From 54-19 sp038210655 (GTDB taxonomy: Bacteria; Chloroflexota; Chloroflexia; Chloroheliales; Chloroheliaceae), in contig JBBQWM010000002.1 of the NCBI GenBank assembly GCA_038210655.1, forward strand, positions 1 to 64,000: a stretch of DNA of 64,000 nucleotides, written 5' to 3'. This document shows, piece after piece, positions 8,001 through 14,572 of this stretch. The notes below the pieces were generated by a model. The model made no database searches, was not told the origin of the DNA, and saw nothing but the letters and a program-made list of their open reading frames with translations. Each line of letters begins with the position of its first letter. Position 1 is the stretch's first letter. The translations under genes were made by a program, and so were the position numbers.

Positions 8001-8725
8001 CGCGCGATATGCAAAGGAGTACCGAGCGATGCACCACCGAGTGACCCGGCAGAGAGTACCCGGTAATGGCGTAACGACAGGCCAGTCTTCTCGTTAAGGC
8101 TTGTCCAGCGCCCCTTCAGCCCGGCCAAGCGCCCCGCGATGTCCCTGACTGGTATCAGCAGCAACTCATCCCGCGTCGCCGCAAACTGAAAATAACTGCT
8201 CCCCGCCCGGCCCTTCTTCTCGTACAAAAAGGCCAGGCCACGCGCCGCCTCCGGACCCACCAGTCCGACAATCTCACGCGCTAACCCGGCCCGACCCTCA
8301 CGAGGCAGCGTCCGATAACCCAACTCCAAAGCCTGTTCTGGCGCAAAACCCTCGTTCTCCAAATACTCCCGATGCGCTTCGCTCAACCCCAGGCGGCTAA
8401 GTAGCTGGCTGATCGCCTCATGCCGCACCTCTATCGGGGCTAATTCAACCTTCTTCGCCTCCTTGATCGGGCGCAAGTCCGCCACCGTCGCCCCGATTTT
8501 CGCTCCCAACGAATGAAACCAGCCCCCTTGTCGGTAGCTGGTTGGTCGGTCGCTAGATACTCGCATACAGTGGGCCGTCTGGCCGTCCTGGGAAACCTCA
8601 CAAAAGTCGGCATGCTGGCAAATCGGACAAGGATTTCGACGACTAACCCGCCGCCACCCCTTATAATCAGCCGAAATAGAGCTACTAGAGCCGTCTGGAA
8701 ATTGCTTGAGGGCCGCGCTATTCAT
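5030..8725 (-). CDS. TOPRIM primase-like / SF2 helicase fusion (replication protein)
   Basis: A 1231-residue protein. A zinc ribbon (Cys33, 36, 42, 53) is followed by a TOPRIM region of DUF3854 type (LITEGEKK at 287-294; FDAD at 340-343). Then comes an SF2-like helicase: Walker A NPGTGKT 470-476, a four-Cys cluster (539, 545, 560, 563) placed as in XPD/DinG iron-sulfur helicases, VDES 630-633, and motif VI QAIGRGRP near 1013. Such primase-helicases replicate plasmids and mobile elements. AAGGAGA lies seven bases before ATG 8725. Two oddities: residues about 243-284 are encoded by an inserted genomic repeat, and the last residues (AECRMQSAE) are encoded by heptad repeats, so the native C-terminus may have been altered. 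It is convergent with parAB. Confidence 0.8.
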   Translation of the reverse strand: MNSAALKQFPDGSSSSISADYKGWRRVSRRNPCPICQHADFCEVSQDGQTAHCMRVSSDRPTSYRQGGWFHSLGAKIGATVADLRPIKEAKKVELAPIEVRHEAISQLLSRLGLSEAHREYLENEGFAPEQALELGYRTLPREGRAGLAREIVGLVGPEAARGLAFLYEKKGRAGSSYFQFAATRDELLLIPVRDIAGRLAGLKGRWTSLNEKTGLSLRHYRVLSAGSLGGASLGTPLHIARPEARDQKLEIRDQVSEARFFAAAQNDKGLEVIPPPSSFPPQSSVLITEGEKKADYIAWATGMVCVGVQGTGNWRAGGGIGHLISTLTALEAKQVEIAFDADLEQNKRVARDLYQMGCQLQAAGFEVWVRRWPLEAAKGYDDLLRAGLDRLEWLEPFSPLEGESAGKRLIELEPEAITARRFKGPNRGIRSLLSVAEAREQHAKLFRQTFSEHFFSLGQRRQSLIVTSNPGTGKTYAALAEALATVQSYPQGRILYLADNKEVYRQWLQPGALLYQAAQSGWVAVREGRQSEAGQFECRKKAECQAAGQQRHAPSWDVCASCPFASLQNWRAYLAATGQSADIPMLWDCGKEGYWNGVEKANKARLVLAPKASFLNNSQELAEFDIIIVDESVLEHLLEQIVVTRETLAVWREGIQRQDYDEDAPFMALFELVERALALHAEQLSGEKAGGRQRLWSARALLQEAAKRQKVDLAGLIAQCRAVPAGSQTGRYGWERPFTQPNGRLSFPLHFARELVEALGQECSTEQADTRLWLDVEGNLKVFLPRQHLLDILQGREGVSYKNQLGQPPTVVLLDATPPPLMLDYVLGASSQMVNFEVVEHIEVTQLTNSLYTKDELKAREGRGLTEVSRVLTQEISRYKSAAVFSHKAFNPAIGEGPLKLGADTPNTQVTWGHFDRDNKALNSLSEVELIAVVGHYCHPLDILKAQVEAFRFGRANEKPGLGIRKQAELWKLRAYGWQNEQGRGLARRCRADHDQDVQAAIEHCERAAIIQAIGRGRPTLRSADQPLRVLLVTATPLEEWLPVNRLVTAKELLGENNMSLAQAETLARGRAVLLAKNQSRQAEAIQRLQAALQTPEVTPAKVYLNPTELGRLVRVKPWQPLELVVDQCPPYKVSGFDKMVSLKMSSLKIGQMVYKYLRLHTRNQPLFTLDWFIYSYKPVQYENPLVSTSGKRLIAGKSLFRRRLRVRQTTLKGKDKRRRKAECRMQSAE
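5033..5060. repeat. Heptad repeat TTCTGCA x4
   Basis: TTCTGCA, CTCTGCA, TTCTGCA, TTCTGCC in series. The tract encodes the last codons of the primase-helicase on the opposite strand. Confidence 0.8.
7874..7999. repeat. Composite repeat inserted in frame in a coding sequence
   Basis: Within the primase-helicase gene, between the N-terminal domain and the TOPRIM core. It consists of a GGACTGA heptad pair, a CCTTCATCC-like tract, half of the palindromic element (TGTCATTCTGAGCCGCAGCGAAGAATCT, given here as 7921-7948) and seven heptads (7948-7996). It reads through without stops and adds about 42 residues, including RFFAAAQNDKG, a peptide otherwise seen only as a translation of intergenic repeat copies. 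Confidence 0.8.
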
Positions 8726-8784
8726 CGGTAAGTCTCCTTAAAGCCATAAGGAGCCAACCATCAACCTAACGATTTTTAGGGGAT

Positions 8785-8812
8785 ATTAGAAATTAGAAAT
8801 CAGAAATCAGTT
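8785..8812. repeat. Heptad repeat ATTAGAA/ATCAGAA x4
   Basis: ATTAGAA, ATTAGAA, ATCAGAA, ATCAGTT. It is the reverse-complement form of the TTCTAAT/TTCTGAT heptads at 7948 and 8938. Confidence 0.75.
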
Positions 8813-8937
8813 AAATCCACCGACGGAACGGTGTCTCACAAGGGCCGGTCGTACCCTGTTGGATATGGCTCTGACCATAGACCGGGCCACTACAAACCCC
8901 CCCGACCCCTTGTCAGTCTGAGCCACAGCGAAGAATC

Positions 8938-8979
8938 TAATTTCTAACTTCTAATCTCTGATTTCTAATCTCTAATCCC
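8938..8979. repeat. Heptad repeat TAATTTC-type x6
   Basis: TAATTTC, TAACTTC, TAATCTC, TGATTTC, TAATCTC, TAATCCC. It is attached directly to a half palindromic element (8911-8938), as in the copy inside the primase gene. Confidence 0.8.
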
Positions 8980-9021
8980 CCAAAATCGTATTAAAACTTG
9001 ACAACACAAAACCACTCCCTA

Positions 9022-9050
9022 TTGACAAGGGCGGTCAAAGTTGCTAAAAT
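9022..9050 (+). promoter_or_regulatory. Promoter of candidate ncRNA
   Basis: Consensus TTGACA (9022-9027), a 17-bp spacer and TAAAAT (9045-9050). No protein-coding gene follows on this strand before the terminator. Confidence 0.65.
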
Positions 9051-9162
9051 AAAAGAGCTTGATAGAACTGACCTGGCTTTCCCCCTAAGAGGGCCTGGCA
9101 GTAGTTTATCTGGATGATCGAGAGAAGCTCTTTTGCTTGGCGGCTGGAGCTTCTTTCTTTTT
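9051..9162 (+). ncRNA. Candidate structured small RNA with alternative terminator pairing
   Basis: Bounded by a consensus promoter and a terminator: AGAAGCTC 9123-9130, GAGCTTCT 9147-9154, then TTCTTTTT. The 3' strand of the outer stem (AAGCTCTTTT) can also pair with AAAAGAGCTT at 9051-9060. Inside lies a hairpin GATA-g-AACT-g-AC / GTAGTTTATC (9061-9110). The two pairings are mutually exclusive, as in attenuators and riboswitches. There is no downstream gene, so it could be an independent RNA (for example a copy-number or replication control RNA next to the primase gene). No known RNA family was recognised. Confidence 0.55.
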
Positions 9163-9468
9163 GTATCAGACTCTTATATTCGGTTTTAAGGTCACATGAT
9201 TGACTTTTATCTCATAATTCTTCCTCTAAACCTTATAAGAAAACCCCCGCCCTGTCCTGTCCACGCTTACCAGGAGAAGCTTTTAGACTGTCCTGCCCTC
9301 ACAAAGAAGGATTAAGGCGAGGGTTGTAAAACAGTTAGAAGTTAAGCAGTGCTAACTTCTGGCTACTATTCTGGCATAGAAAGCTAGAAAGCCAAGAATA
9401 GATAGAACATTTTAGCTATATTGCCCGGATGATTTACGTCCCTAATCGTTCTCACCCGACCACTTGCC

Positions 9469-9717
9469 TCATGCTCCGGCTAATTCATTAGCCAGTGATA
9501 CGCCTGCCGCTCTCTCCATTTCGAGCAACCGCGCCTCAAGTTCCAAAAGCCGCTCTAACTCTTCGACATCGATCAAAGCCGCAATGGGCAGATTGCGCCG
9601 GGTTACTAGCAGTGGCTCCCGGCTTCCGACCACCCGTTCCAGCGCTCTGGTCGGGTTGGCCTGAAAATCACGGATACCGACCGCTCTCTCTCTTAAGGCC
9701 CGTATACTCAAGCTCAT
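9469..9717 (-). CDS. Phd/YefM-family antitoxin, orphan
   Basis: An 82-residue protein with the Phd/YefM N-terminal DNA-binding fold: IRDFQANPTRALERVV, then LLVTRRNLPIAALIDVEELERL, with a C-terminal helix. In this family the N-terminus represses its own promoter and the C-terminus neutralises a Doc, RelE/YoeB or PIN toxin. No toxin gene is visible on either side, so it is an orphan or acts on a distant toxin. It may help stabilise the replicon, given the neighbouring par and primase genes. Start ATG 9717 follows GAGGCGGAAA. Confidence 0.75.
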   Translation of the reverse strand: MSLSIRALRERAVGIRDFQANPTRALERVVGSREPLLVTRRNLPIAALIDVEELERLLELEARLLEMERAAGVSLANELAGA

Positions 9718-10085
9718 TTTCCGCCTCGATCTGTGTTATTAGCTCTTACTCAGTCAAGACATATTCAGCGATTGAGTAAAGCTATCGACATAAAGAAAGC
9801 CAACTTTCGGTTCTTCCCAGCCTGTCCGTCCCATGCACGTAAGAGGCTGAGTCAAGAAGGATATGCCAAACTACCGACTTGACATAGTTCTAACTGAATC
9901 TAGCATAGAAAAAACTCACATGCAAGAGGTTATCCACATCATGTTTAAAACTTGCGACCAATTGGCGAGCTTCTTTCGAGCTTTGCGACCTCCCGGCGAG
10001 CTTCTTTCGAGCGTTGCGACCCCCCATTCCTTGTTGGACACTGCTCCGCCAATGGGCGGTTCCCCTTCATCCCTCATCCCTCTCT
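9718..10085. other. Gene-free region with a tandem duplication
   Basis: Contains a tandem pair of GGCGAGCTTCTTTCGAGC units plus GTTGCGACC (about 9963-10024) and a GCTCCGCCAATGG repeat (10040-10082). A similar GCGAGC unit recurs near 15767-15803. The open frame at 9863-10138 is repeat-derived and not credible. Confidence 0.6.
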
Positions 10086-11273
10086 TTACCAGAGGCTTGG
10101 TTGAGCCGTTTGGGGCGGGGCTTTGGTGGGGCGAGTAGTAGCCACCGGGCTAACCTTGCCCCGATTATTGGCGGTTTCCAGACGTGCTTGTAAGCGGACC
10201 GGTTCATCGAAGATCGTACCTTGTATTGGTTGCTCCGCGCTCAGTTCCGGCCCACGTTGCTCTCTTTCGGCTATCCCGTAGCGAAGGCGTAACTCGACCA
10301 TCTTCTCTCTTAGCGCCTGTCGGTAGCGGTCGTCAATTGTAGTGCGCCGTCCCCCGGCATAAATGCGCTCGTAGCGAGGTCGCAACTCCGGGAAATGACT
10401 ATCGAGAAATTGGTAGAAATATTCTTCCAGACCCCGCGCAATCCGTAACGGGTCGGCGGCGACATACTGTACTCCCATCTGAGCGGCTTGTTCTACCAGC
10501 CTTTCTAGCTCGTCCGGTTGGTCAGTGATACCCGGCAGTACCGGCATAATAAATAGCCGGGTTTTGATACCCGCCGCACTCATCCGGGCTATTGCCTCCA
10601 TCCGTCTAGCCGGGTTGGGTGCGCCGGGGTCGATCAACCGCGCTTTGCCTTCGTCCAAAGTCGTCAGGCTCATATTGACCGCCACCCGCCCATCCGTGCG
10701 CCGGTTGAGTTCGATCAACAAATCCAGATCGTCCCCAACCATGTGCGACTTGGTGATAATCTCAAGCGGGTTAGCCGCCTCGCACAGCACTTCGAGCAAT
10801 TGACGACTAAGCCGGTAGCGCCGTTCCGCCGGTTGGTAAGGGTCGGTCGCGCTACCCAGGCAAATAGTCTCACCCTTCCAACTTCGGCGGGCCAGTTCCT
10901 TACGCAATAGTTGCGGTGCGTTGATCTTCACAAATATTCGTGATTGAAAATCCAGCCCGGCGTTCAACCCATAATAAGTGTGGGTCGGGCGGGCAAAGCA
11001 ATAGACGCAAGCATGACGACAGCCCCGGTAAGGATTGATCGTCCAGCGCATCGGCATCATGGCCTGGACCCGGTTGAGTATCGTGCGGGCCTCCACTGGC
11101 TGATAATGTACCGGGCCATCCAGGGCCTTATCGCGCAACTTTAGCGCTGGCGCAGCTACCATCTCGCCCCGTGCTAACCCGGCGATATTAGGCTGTTCCT
11201 GCCCTTCTTGCATAACCGACCTGCTTTCCCCTACTACGAATAAATGTTCTGGCTTGATTATACCATAGGCCAC
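10086..11273 (-). CDS. Radical SAM protein (Rv2578c/PA0069-like)
   Basis: A 395-residue protein. The radical SAM cluster motif is CRHACVYC within NPYRGCRHACVYCFARPTHTYY (about residues 82-104). Family hallmarks follow: GSATDPYQPAERRYRLSRQLLEVL and ITKSHMVGDDLDLL. It should bind a [4Fe-4S] cluster and cleave S-adenosylmethionine; the substrate of this family is unknown. ATG 11273 lacks a clear ribosome site. A later Met at residue 21 (11213), with GGGGAAAG upstream, may be the true start. The C-terminal 40 residues are low-complexity. Confidence 0.85.
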   Translation of the reverse strand: MAYGIIKPEHLFVVGESRSVMQEGQEQPNIAGLARGEMVAAPALKLRDKALDGPVHYQPVEARTILNRVQAMMPMRWTINPYRGCRHACVYCFARPTHTYYGLNAGLDFQSRIFVKINAPQLLRKELARRSWKGETICLGSATDPYQPAERRYRLSRQLLEVLCEAANPLEIITKSHMVGDDLDLLIELNRRTDGRVAVNMSLTTLDEGKARLIDPGAPNPARRMEAIARMSAAGIKTRLFIMPVLPGITDQPDELERLVEQAAQMGVQYVAADPLRIARGLEEYFYQFLDSHFPELRPRYERIYAGGRRTTIDDRYRQALREKMVELRLRYGIAEREQRGPELSAEQPIQGTIFDEPVRLQARLETANNRGKVSPVATTRPTKAPPQTAQPSLW

Positions 11274-11577
11274 GTTTCAATAGAATAGGCATTCTCAGCG
11301 AAACAATAGTTTTTAAGATACTAACCATTTACCCGGTGTTATGCTATAATTTTACTGTAGCTAAGCTGGGGGACGGCCCTTGTAATACCAGGTCCTAATA
11401 AGTAGGCAAGATTTGTAGTAGAGAATTTATTCTCTTTAGCCTTTTGCAAAAGGAAAGAGAATAAATTCTCTACTACTCTACTTTACCGGACTTGGTATAA
11501 GACCTTGCTCCACCAATGGATGTCCCCAAATCATCATCCCTTATCCCTCATCCCTCATCTCTTCTAAGGAGGTTCCT
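11274..11577. other. Gene-free region carrying a MITE-like element
   Basis: Apart from the 114-bp palindromic element (11385-11498) and a GCTCC(A)CCAATGG/TCATCC repeat (11502-11560), no gene or RNA is visible. Confidence 0.6.
11385..11498. mobile_element. MITE-like 114-bp palindromic element
   Basis: Terminal inverted repeats ATACCAGGTCC / GGACTTGGTAT (one mismatch) enclose a hairpin. Its outer arm GTAGTAGAGAATTTATTCTC has an exact complement, and an inner palindrome CCTTTTGCAAAAGG sits at the tip. It carries no coding capacity. The design fits a non-autonomous palindromic insertion element; only one copy is in the window. Confidence 0.55.
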
Positions 11578-13365
11578 ATGCGTCCAAAGAAAACGAAACG
11601 CTGGCAAGTTTTAGCAATTCTATTTTTAACCTTCAATATCTTTAGCAGCCTGTGGCTGACCGACACCCGACCAGCCTTCGCCGATACCCAGAGCCGAGTT
11701 CGGGCGACGGCGGTCAATCCTATCGATGGCAACTTGTGGGTCGTCTGGTATAATCCGGCCTTAGCAGGTCAGGGCCGTACCGCCGTCAGCGTCTTTAATA
11801 CCCAGGGTAAATTGGTCAAAAGCACCAGCTTTCCGGCTGTCAATATTCAAGAGCTAGGTTTTGTCTTTTTGCCGGGCGAAGTTCGCTATTATTTTGCCAA
11901 TATCAGTGGAGTACGGGCTACTATCCTGGGGCTAGGCTATTACGACCTTTTGCAAGATAAAACCGTCCCGACCGATACTCAGGGCAAGCTTACTACTTGT
12001 AACAACACCTCGCTCCCGCTAACCTATAACCCCCGTCTTGGTCATCTTTATATTCCCTGCTACGTCAATGCGGCCTTTTTGACCGCCAACCCTAAAAGCC
12101 AGTCGTTAGCGGTTGATGTAGCCTCCAACAAACTACTGGGCGGCTTGCCCTATACTCCCCTCGGCTATAGCCCGGCCAACGGTCAGCTTTACGCGCTACG
12201 GGCGACCCTCGACCCTGCTATCGCCAACTCTTACCGCAGCGACCTGATTACAATAGACGCTCTCAACGAGCAGGCCACCCCTGCCGTTCTTTACCCGGCC
12301 CTCTCTGGTCAAAGTACCTTTAGCTCTTTCAATATTAATAACCGTAGTGGGCTGGTCTATCTCTGGGGCCTTTGTTTTACTGGCAAATGTGGCTGGCCGG
12401 AACAACTCATCTTTAACGTGCTTGGTCAACGTCTGACCGATGTGATCTACACTGCGCCGCTTGTCGAACGCTATAGCGGTCTAAACGAAGCTACCAACCA
12501 GCTTTATGGTCAGAGGCTTGCTTCATCTATTGGCGATACTATTGCAATAAGTGGAAATAGCCCGATGGAACAAAAGGCCAGCTTTTCGTGGCAAGTGCTG
12601 GCAGTCGATTCAAATCGCAATCGGGTCTACGGCCTGGACACCCGTTTTATCTCGACCGACTCGCCCAACAAAGGGCTGGGCATTTTGGTGATGGACGGCA
12701 CTAACTTCGACATTATCCAGTACCTGCCAATTCAGTCCCCCGAATATTCTTTGCTCACTCACGCCAAACCCTTCGACAAAGCTCCCGAAGCTTTCAACGG
12801 CAAATTTTTCTACCAGACCGGGCATACTCTGGGCGGCCCGTTCCTGACTTATTGGGAAACTCATGGCGGGCTGGCGGTCTTTGGCTACCCGATCACCGAG
12901 CTTTTCGACGAATTCAATCTGGACGATGGCAAAGTTCATCGTGTCCAGTACTTCGAGCGTAACCGCTTCGAGCTACACCCCGAAAACGCCGGAACCCAGT
13001 ATGAAGTGCTGCTTGGTTTACTTGGCAAAGCTTTTTCGGCTCGAACCGGCCCGGACATCACCGCCAACTATGGCTCAGGCGAAACTAGCCCGGTTCCCGG
13101 CGGTCTGCTCTTCAAAGAGACCGGCCACACCCTGACCGGCAAATTCCTCGATTACTGGCAAGCCCACGGTGGGTTAGCCATCTTTGGTCTACCTCTGACC
13201 GAACCCTTCCAGGAAGTCAGCCCGACCGACGGTCAGACCCGCCTAGTACAATATTTCGAGCGCAATCGCTTTGAGCTACATCCCGAAAAGGCCGGAACAG
13301 AGTACGAAGTTCTGCTCGGCTTGTTGGGCATCCAGGTCTTACAATCACGCGGCTGGTCGGTCTAA
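11578..13365 (+). CDS. Secreted protein with two C-terminal YF-TGH repeats
   Basis: A 595-residue exported protein. The signal peptide is residues 1-35 (basic start, FLTFNIFSSLWL, cleavage near AFA-DT). Residues about 40-400 look like a beta-propeller (repeated short blades with NLWVVWYN- or RNRVYGLD-like segments). The C-terminus has two copies of a roughly 85-residue module: TGHTLxGxFLxYWxxHGGL, FGxPxTE, VQYFERNRFELHPE, YEVLLGLLG. I associate this module with Chloroflexota surface proteins; its function is unknown. A strong AAGGAGGTT precedes ATG 11578. Monocistronic. Confidence 0.75.
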   Translation: MRPKKTKRWQVLAILFLTFNIFSSLWLTDTRPAFADTQSRVRATAVNPIDGNLWVVWYNPALAGQGRTAVSVFNTQGKLVKSTSFPAVNIQELGFVFLPGEVRYYFANISGVRATILGLGYYDLLQDKTVPTDTQGKLTTCNNTSLPLTYNPRLGHLYIPCYVNAAFLTANPKSQSLAVDVASNKLLGGLPYTPLGYSPANGQLYALRATLDPAIANSYRSDLITIDALNEQATPAVLYPALSGQSTFSSFNINNRSGLVYLWGLCFTGKCGWPEQLIFNVLGQRLTDVIYTAPLVERYSGLNEATNQLYGQRLASSIGDTIAISGNSPMEQKASFSWQVLAVDSNRNRVYGLDTRFISTDSPNKGLGILVMDGTNFDIIQYLPIQSPEYSLLTHAKPFDKAPEAFNGKFFYQTGHTLGGPFLTYWETHGGLAVFGYPITELFDEFNLDDGKVHRVQYFERNRFELHPENAGTQYEVLLGLLGKAFSARTGPDITANYGSGETSPVPGGLLFKETGHTLTGKFLDYWQAHGGLAIFGLPLTEPFQEVSPTDGQTRLVQYFERNRFELHPEKAGTEYEVLLGLLGIQVLQSRGWSV

Positions 13366-13417
13366 GGAGACTTATCCCTTAAATAGGAGGTAGGCATCTA
13401 CCTAAAAGATGTTGGTA

Positions 13418-13438
13418 GGGCAGGTCTTATACCTGCCC
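13418..13438. terminator. Hairpin between convergent genes (GGGCAGGT/ACCTGCCC)
   Basis: An 8-bp perfect stem with a 5-nt loop between convergent genes. The same hairpin type recurs at 47169-47189 behind greA. It may act as a transcript-end hairpin, although it lacks a T-run. Confidence 0.4.
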
Positions 13439-13455
13439 ACGATAACGATCCCAAT

Positions 13456-14433
13456 TTAATGGCCCATCACCGGATGAGGTTGATAAGGCTGTTCGAGTTG
13501 CTTGCGTTCTTCCTCCGACAACTTTATATCAAGTGCCGCGACCGCTTCTTCAAGCTGGTACATCTTGCTGGCCCCCATAATTGGCGCAGTCAGGCCCGGT
13601 TGATGTAACAGCCAGGCCGTCGCAATCTGGGCCGAAGACACCCCGTGTTGTTCCGCCAGCGTCGCCACCCGCTCAACCACCTTAAAATCGCCCTCCTGAA
13701 AATACATCCCCTGGGCCATTGTGTCGCTCTTAGCGCGGGTGGTTTCCCCCGACTTGTTTCGGTCCCGGTTGCCCGCCAAAAATCCGCGTGCCAACGGACT
13801 CCACGGGATAACCCCAACCCCCTCCGCCCGGCACAGTGGCAACATCTCGCGCTCTTCCTCCCGATAGACCAAATTATAATGATTTTGCATTGAGACAAAG
13901 CGCGTCCAGCCATGCTGGTCGGCGACATACAGCGCCTTGCTAAATTGCCAGGCCGCCATGCTCGAAGCTCCGATATAGCGGGCTTTCCCGGCCTTTACCA
14001 CATCGTGCAGTGCCTCCAACGTCTCTTCGATAGGGGTCTCCTTATCCCAGCGATGTATCTGGTATAAATCGACATAGTCCGTCTCCAACCGTCGCAGCGA
14101 AGCATCGATACCCTGCATAATATGTTTGCGCGAAAGCCCCCGGTCGTTCGGCCCCGGCCCCATCGGGTTATAGACTTTGGTGGCCAGCACTACCTCGTCG
14201 CGTTTGGCAAAATCGCGCAAGGCCCGCCCGACCACCTCTTCACTCGCCCCCGTCGAATATATATCCGCCGTATCAAAAAAGTTGATCCCTAGTTCGAGCG
14301 CCCGCTTGATAAATGGTCGGCTGGCCTGCTCGTCCAACACCCAATCGCGCCACTCGGTCGAGCCATAGGTCATCGTCCCCAGACATATCCGCGAAACCTT
14401 TAACCCAGTCTTACCCAAGTTGACATAATCCAT
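13456..14433 (-). CDS. Aldo/keto reductase
   Basis: A 325-residue NAD(P)H-dependent oxidoreductase of the AKR superfamily (TIM barrel). Visible motifs: N-terminal LGKTGLKVSRICLGTMTYG; FFDTADIYSTGASEEVVGRAL with catalytic Asp and Tyr; ATKVYNP (catalytic Lys); YQIHRWD (His); C-terminal GASKMYQLEEAVAALD (cofactor binding). It is closest to the YajO/YhdN-type (AKR11/12) reductases. The substrate is unknown. ATG 14433 follows GGGAG. Confidence 0.9.
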   Translation of the reverse strand: MDYVNLGKTGLKVSRICLGTMTYGSTEWRDWVLDEQASRPFIKRALELGINFFDTADIYSTGASEEVVGRALRDFAKRDEVVLATKVYNPMGPGPNDRGLSRKHIMQGIDASLRRLETDYVDLYQIHRWDKETPIEETLEALHDVVKAGKARYIGASSMAAWQFSKALYVADQHGWTRFVSMQNHYNLVYREEEREMLPLCRAEGVGVIPWSPLARGFLAGNRDRNKSGETTRAKSDTMAQGMYFQEGDFKVVERVATLAEQHGVSSAQIATAWLLHQPGLTAPIMGASKMYQLEEAVAALDIKLSEEERKQLEQPYQPHPVMGH

Positions 14434-14520
14434 TATTCCAATCTCCCTGCTACTATCCGCTAAATACGCGCCAGTTCAAAAACCAACTCACAAACAATCT
14501 TCCATAATCCCCGCCTCTTT

Positions 14521-14566
14521 GTCAGACCTTGCTCCGCCAATGGATTTCCCCCTTCATCCCTTCGTG
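14521..14566. repeat. Dispersed repeat (GCTCCGCCAATGG family)
   Basis: AGACCTTGCTCCGCCAATGG followed by a CCTTCATCCC tract. Same element type as 154-206 and 11502-11558. Confidence 0.6.
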
Positions 14567-14572
14567 TGAGAC

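Larger units (their letters stand above)
8726..9468. other. 743-bp gene-poor region with repeats, hairpins and an RNA candidate
   Basis: From the primase start outward: heptads (8785-8812), a repeat of the TGTTGGATATGGCTC family (about 8860), a half palindromic element plus heptads (8911-8979), the RNA transcription unit (9022-9162) and two hairpins. One is AGAAGTTA / TAACTTCT at about 9339-9362; the other is TATTCTGGC / GCCAAGAATA at about 9367-9401. Such hairpin-rich DNA next to a replication gene is typical of origins, but no iterons or DnaA boxes were recognised. Confidence 0.5.

Noticed and set aside
9863..10138. 90-codon plus-strand frame
   Set aside because: It spans tandem GCGAGC repeats and a GCTCCGCCAATGG repeat; no ribosome site or recognisable motif.
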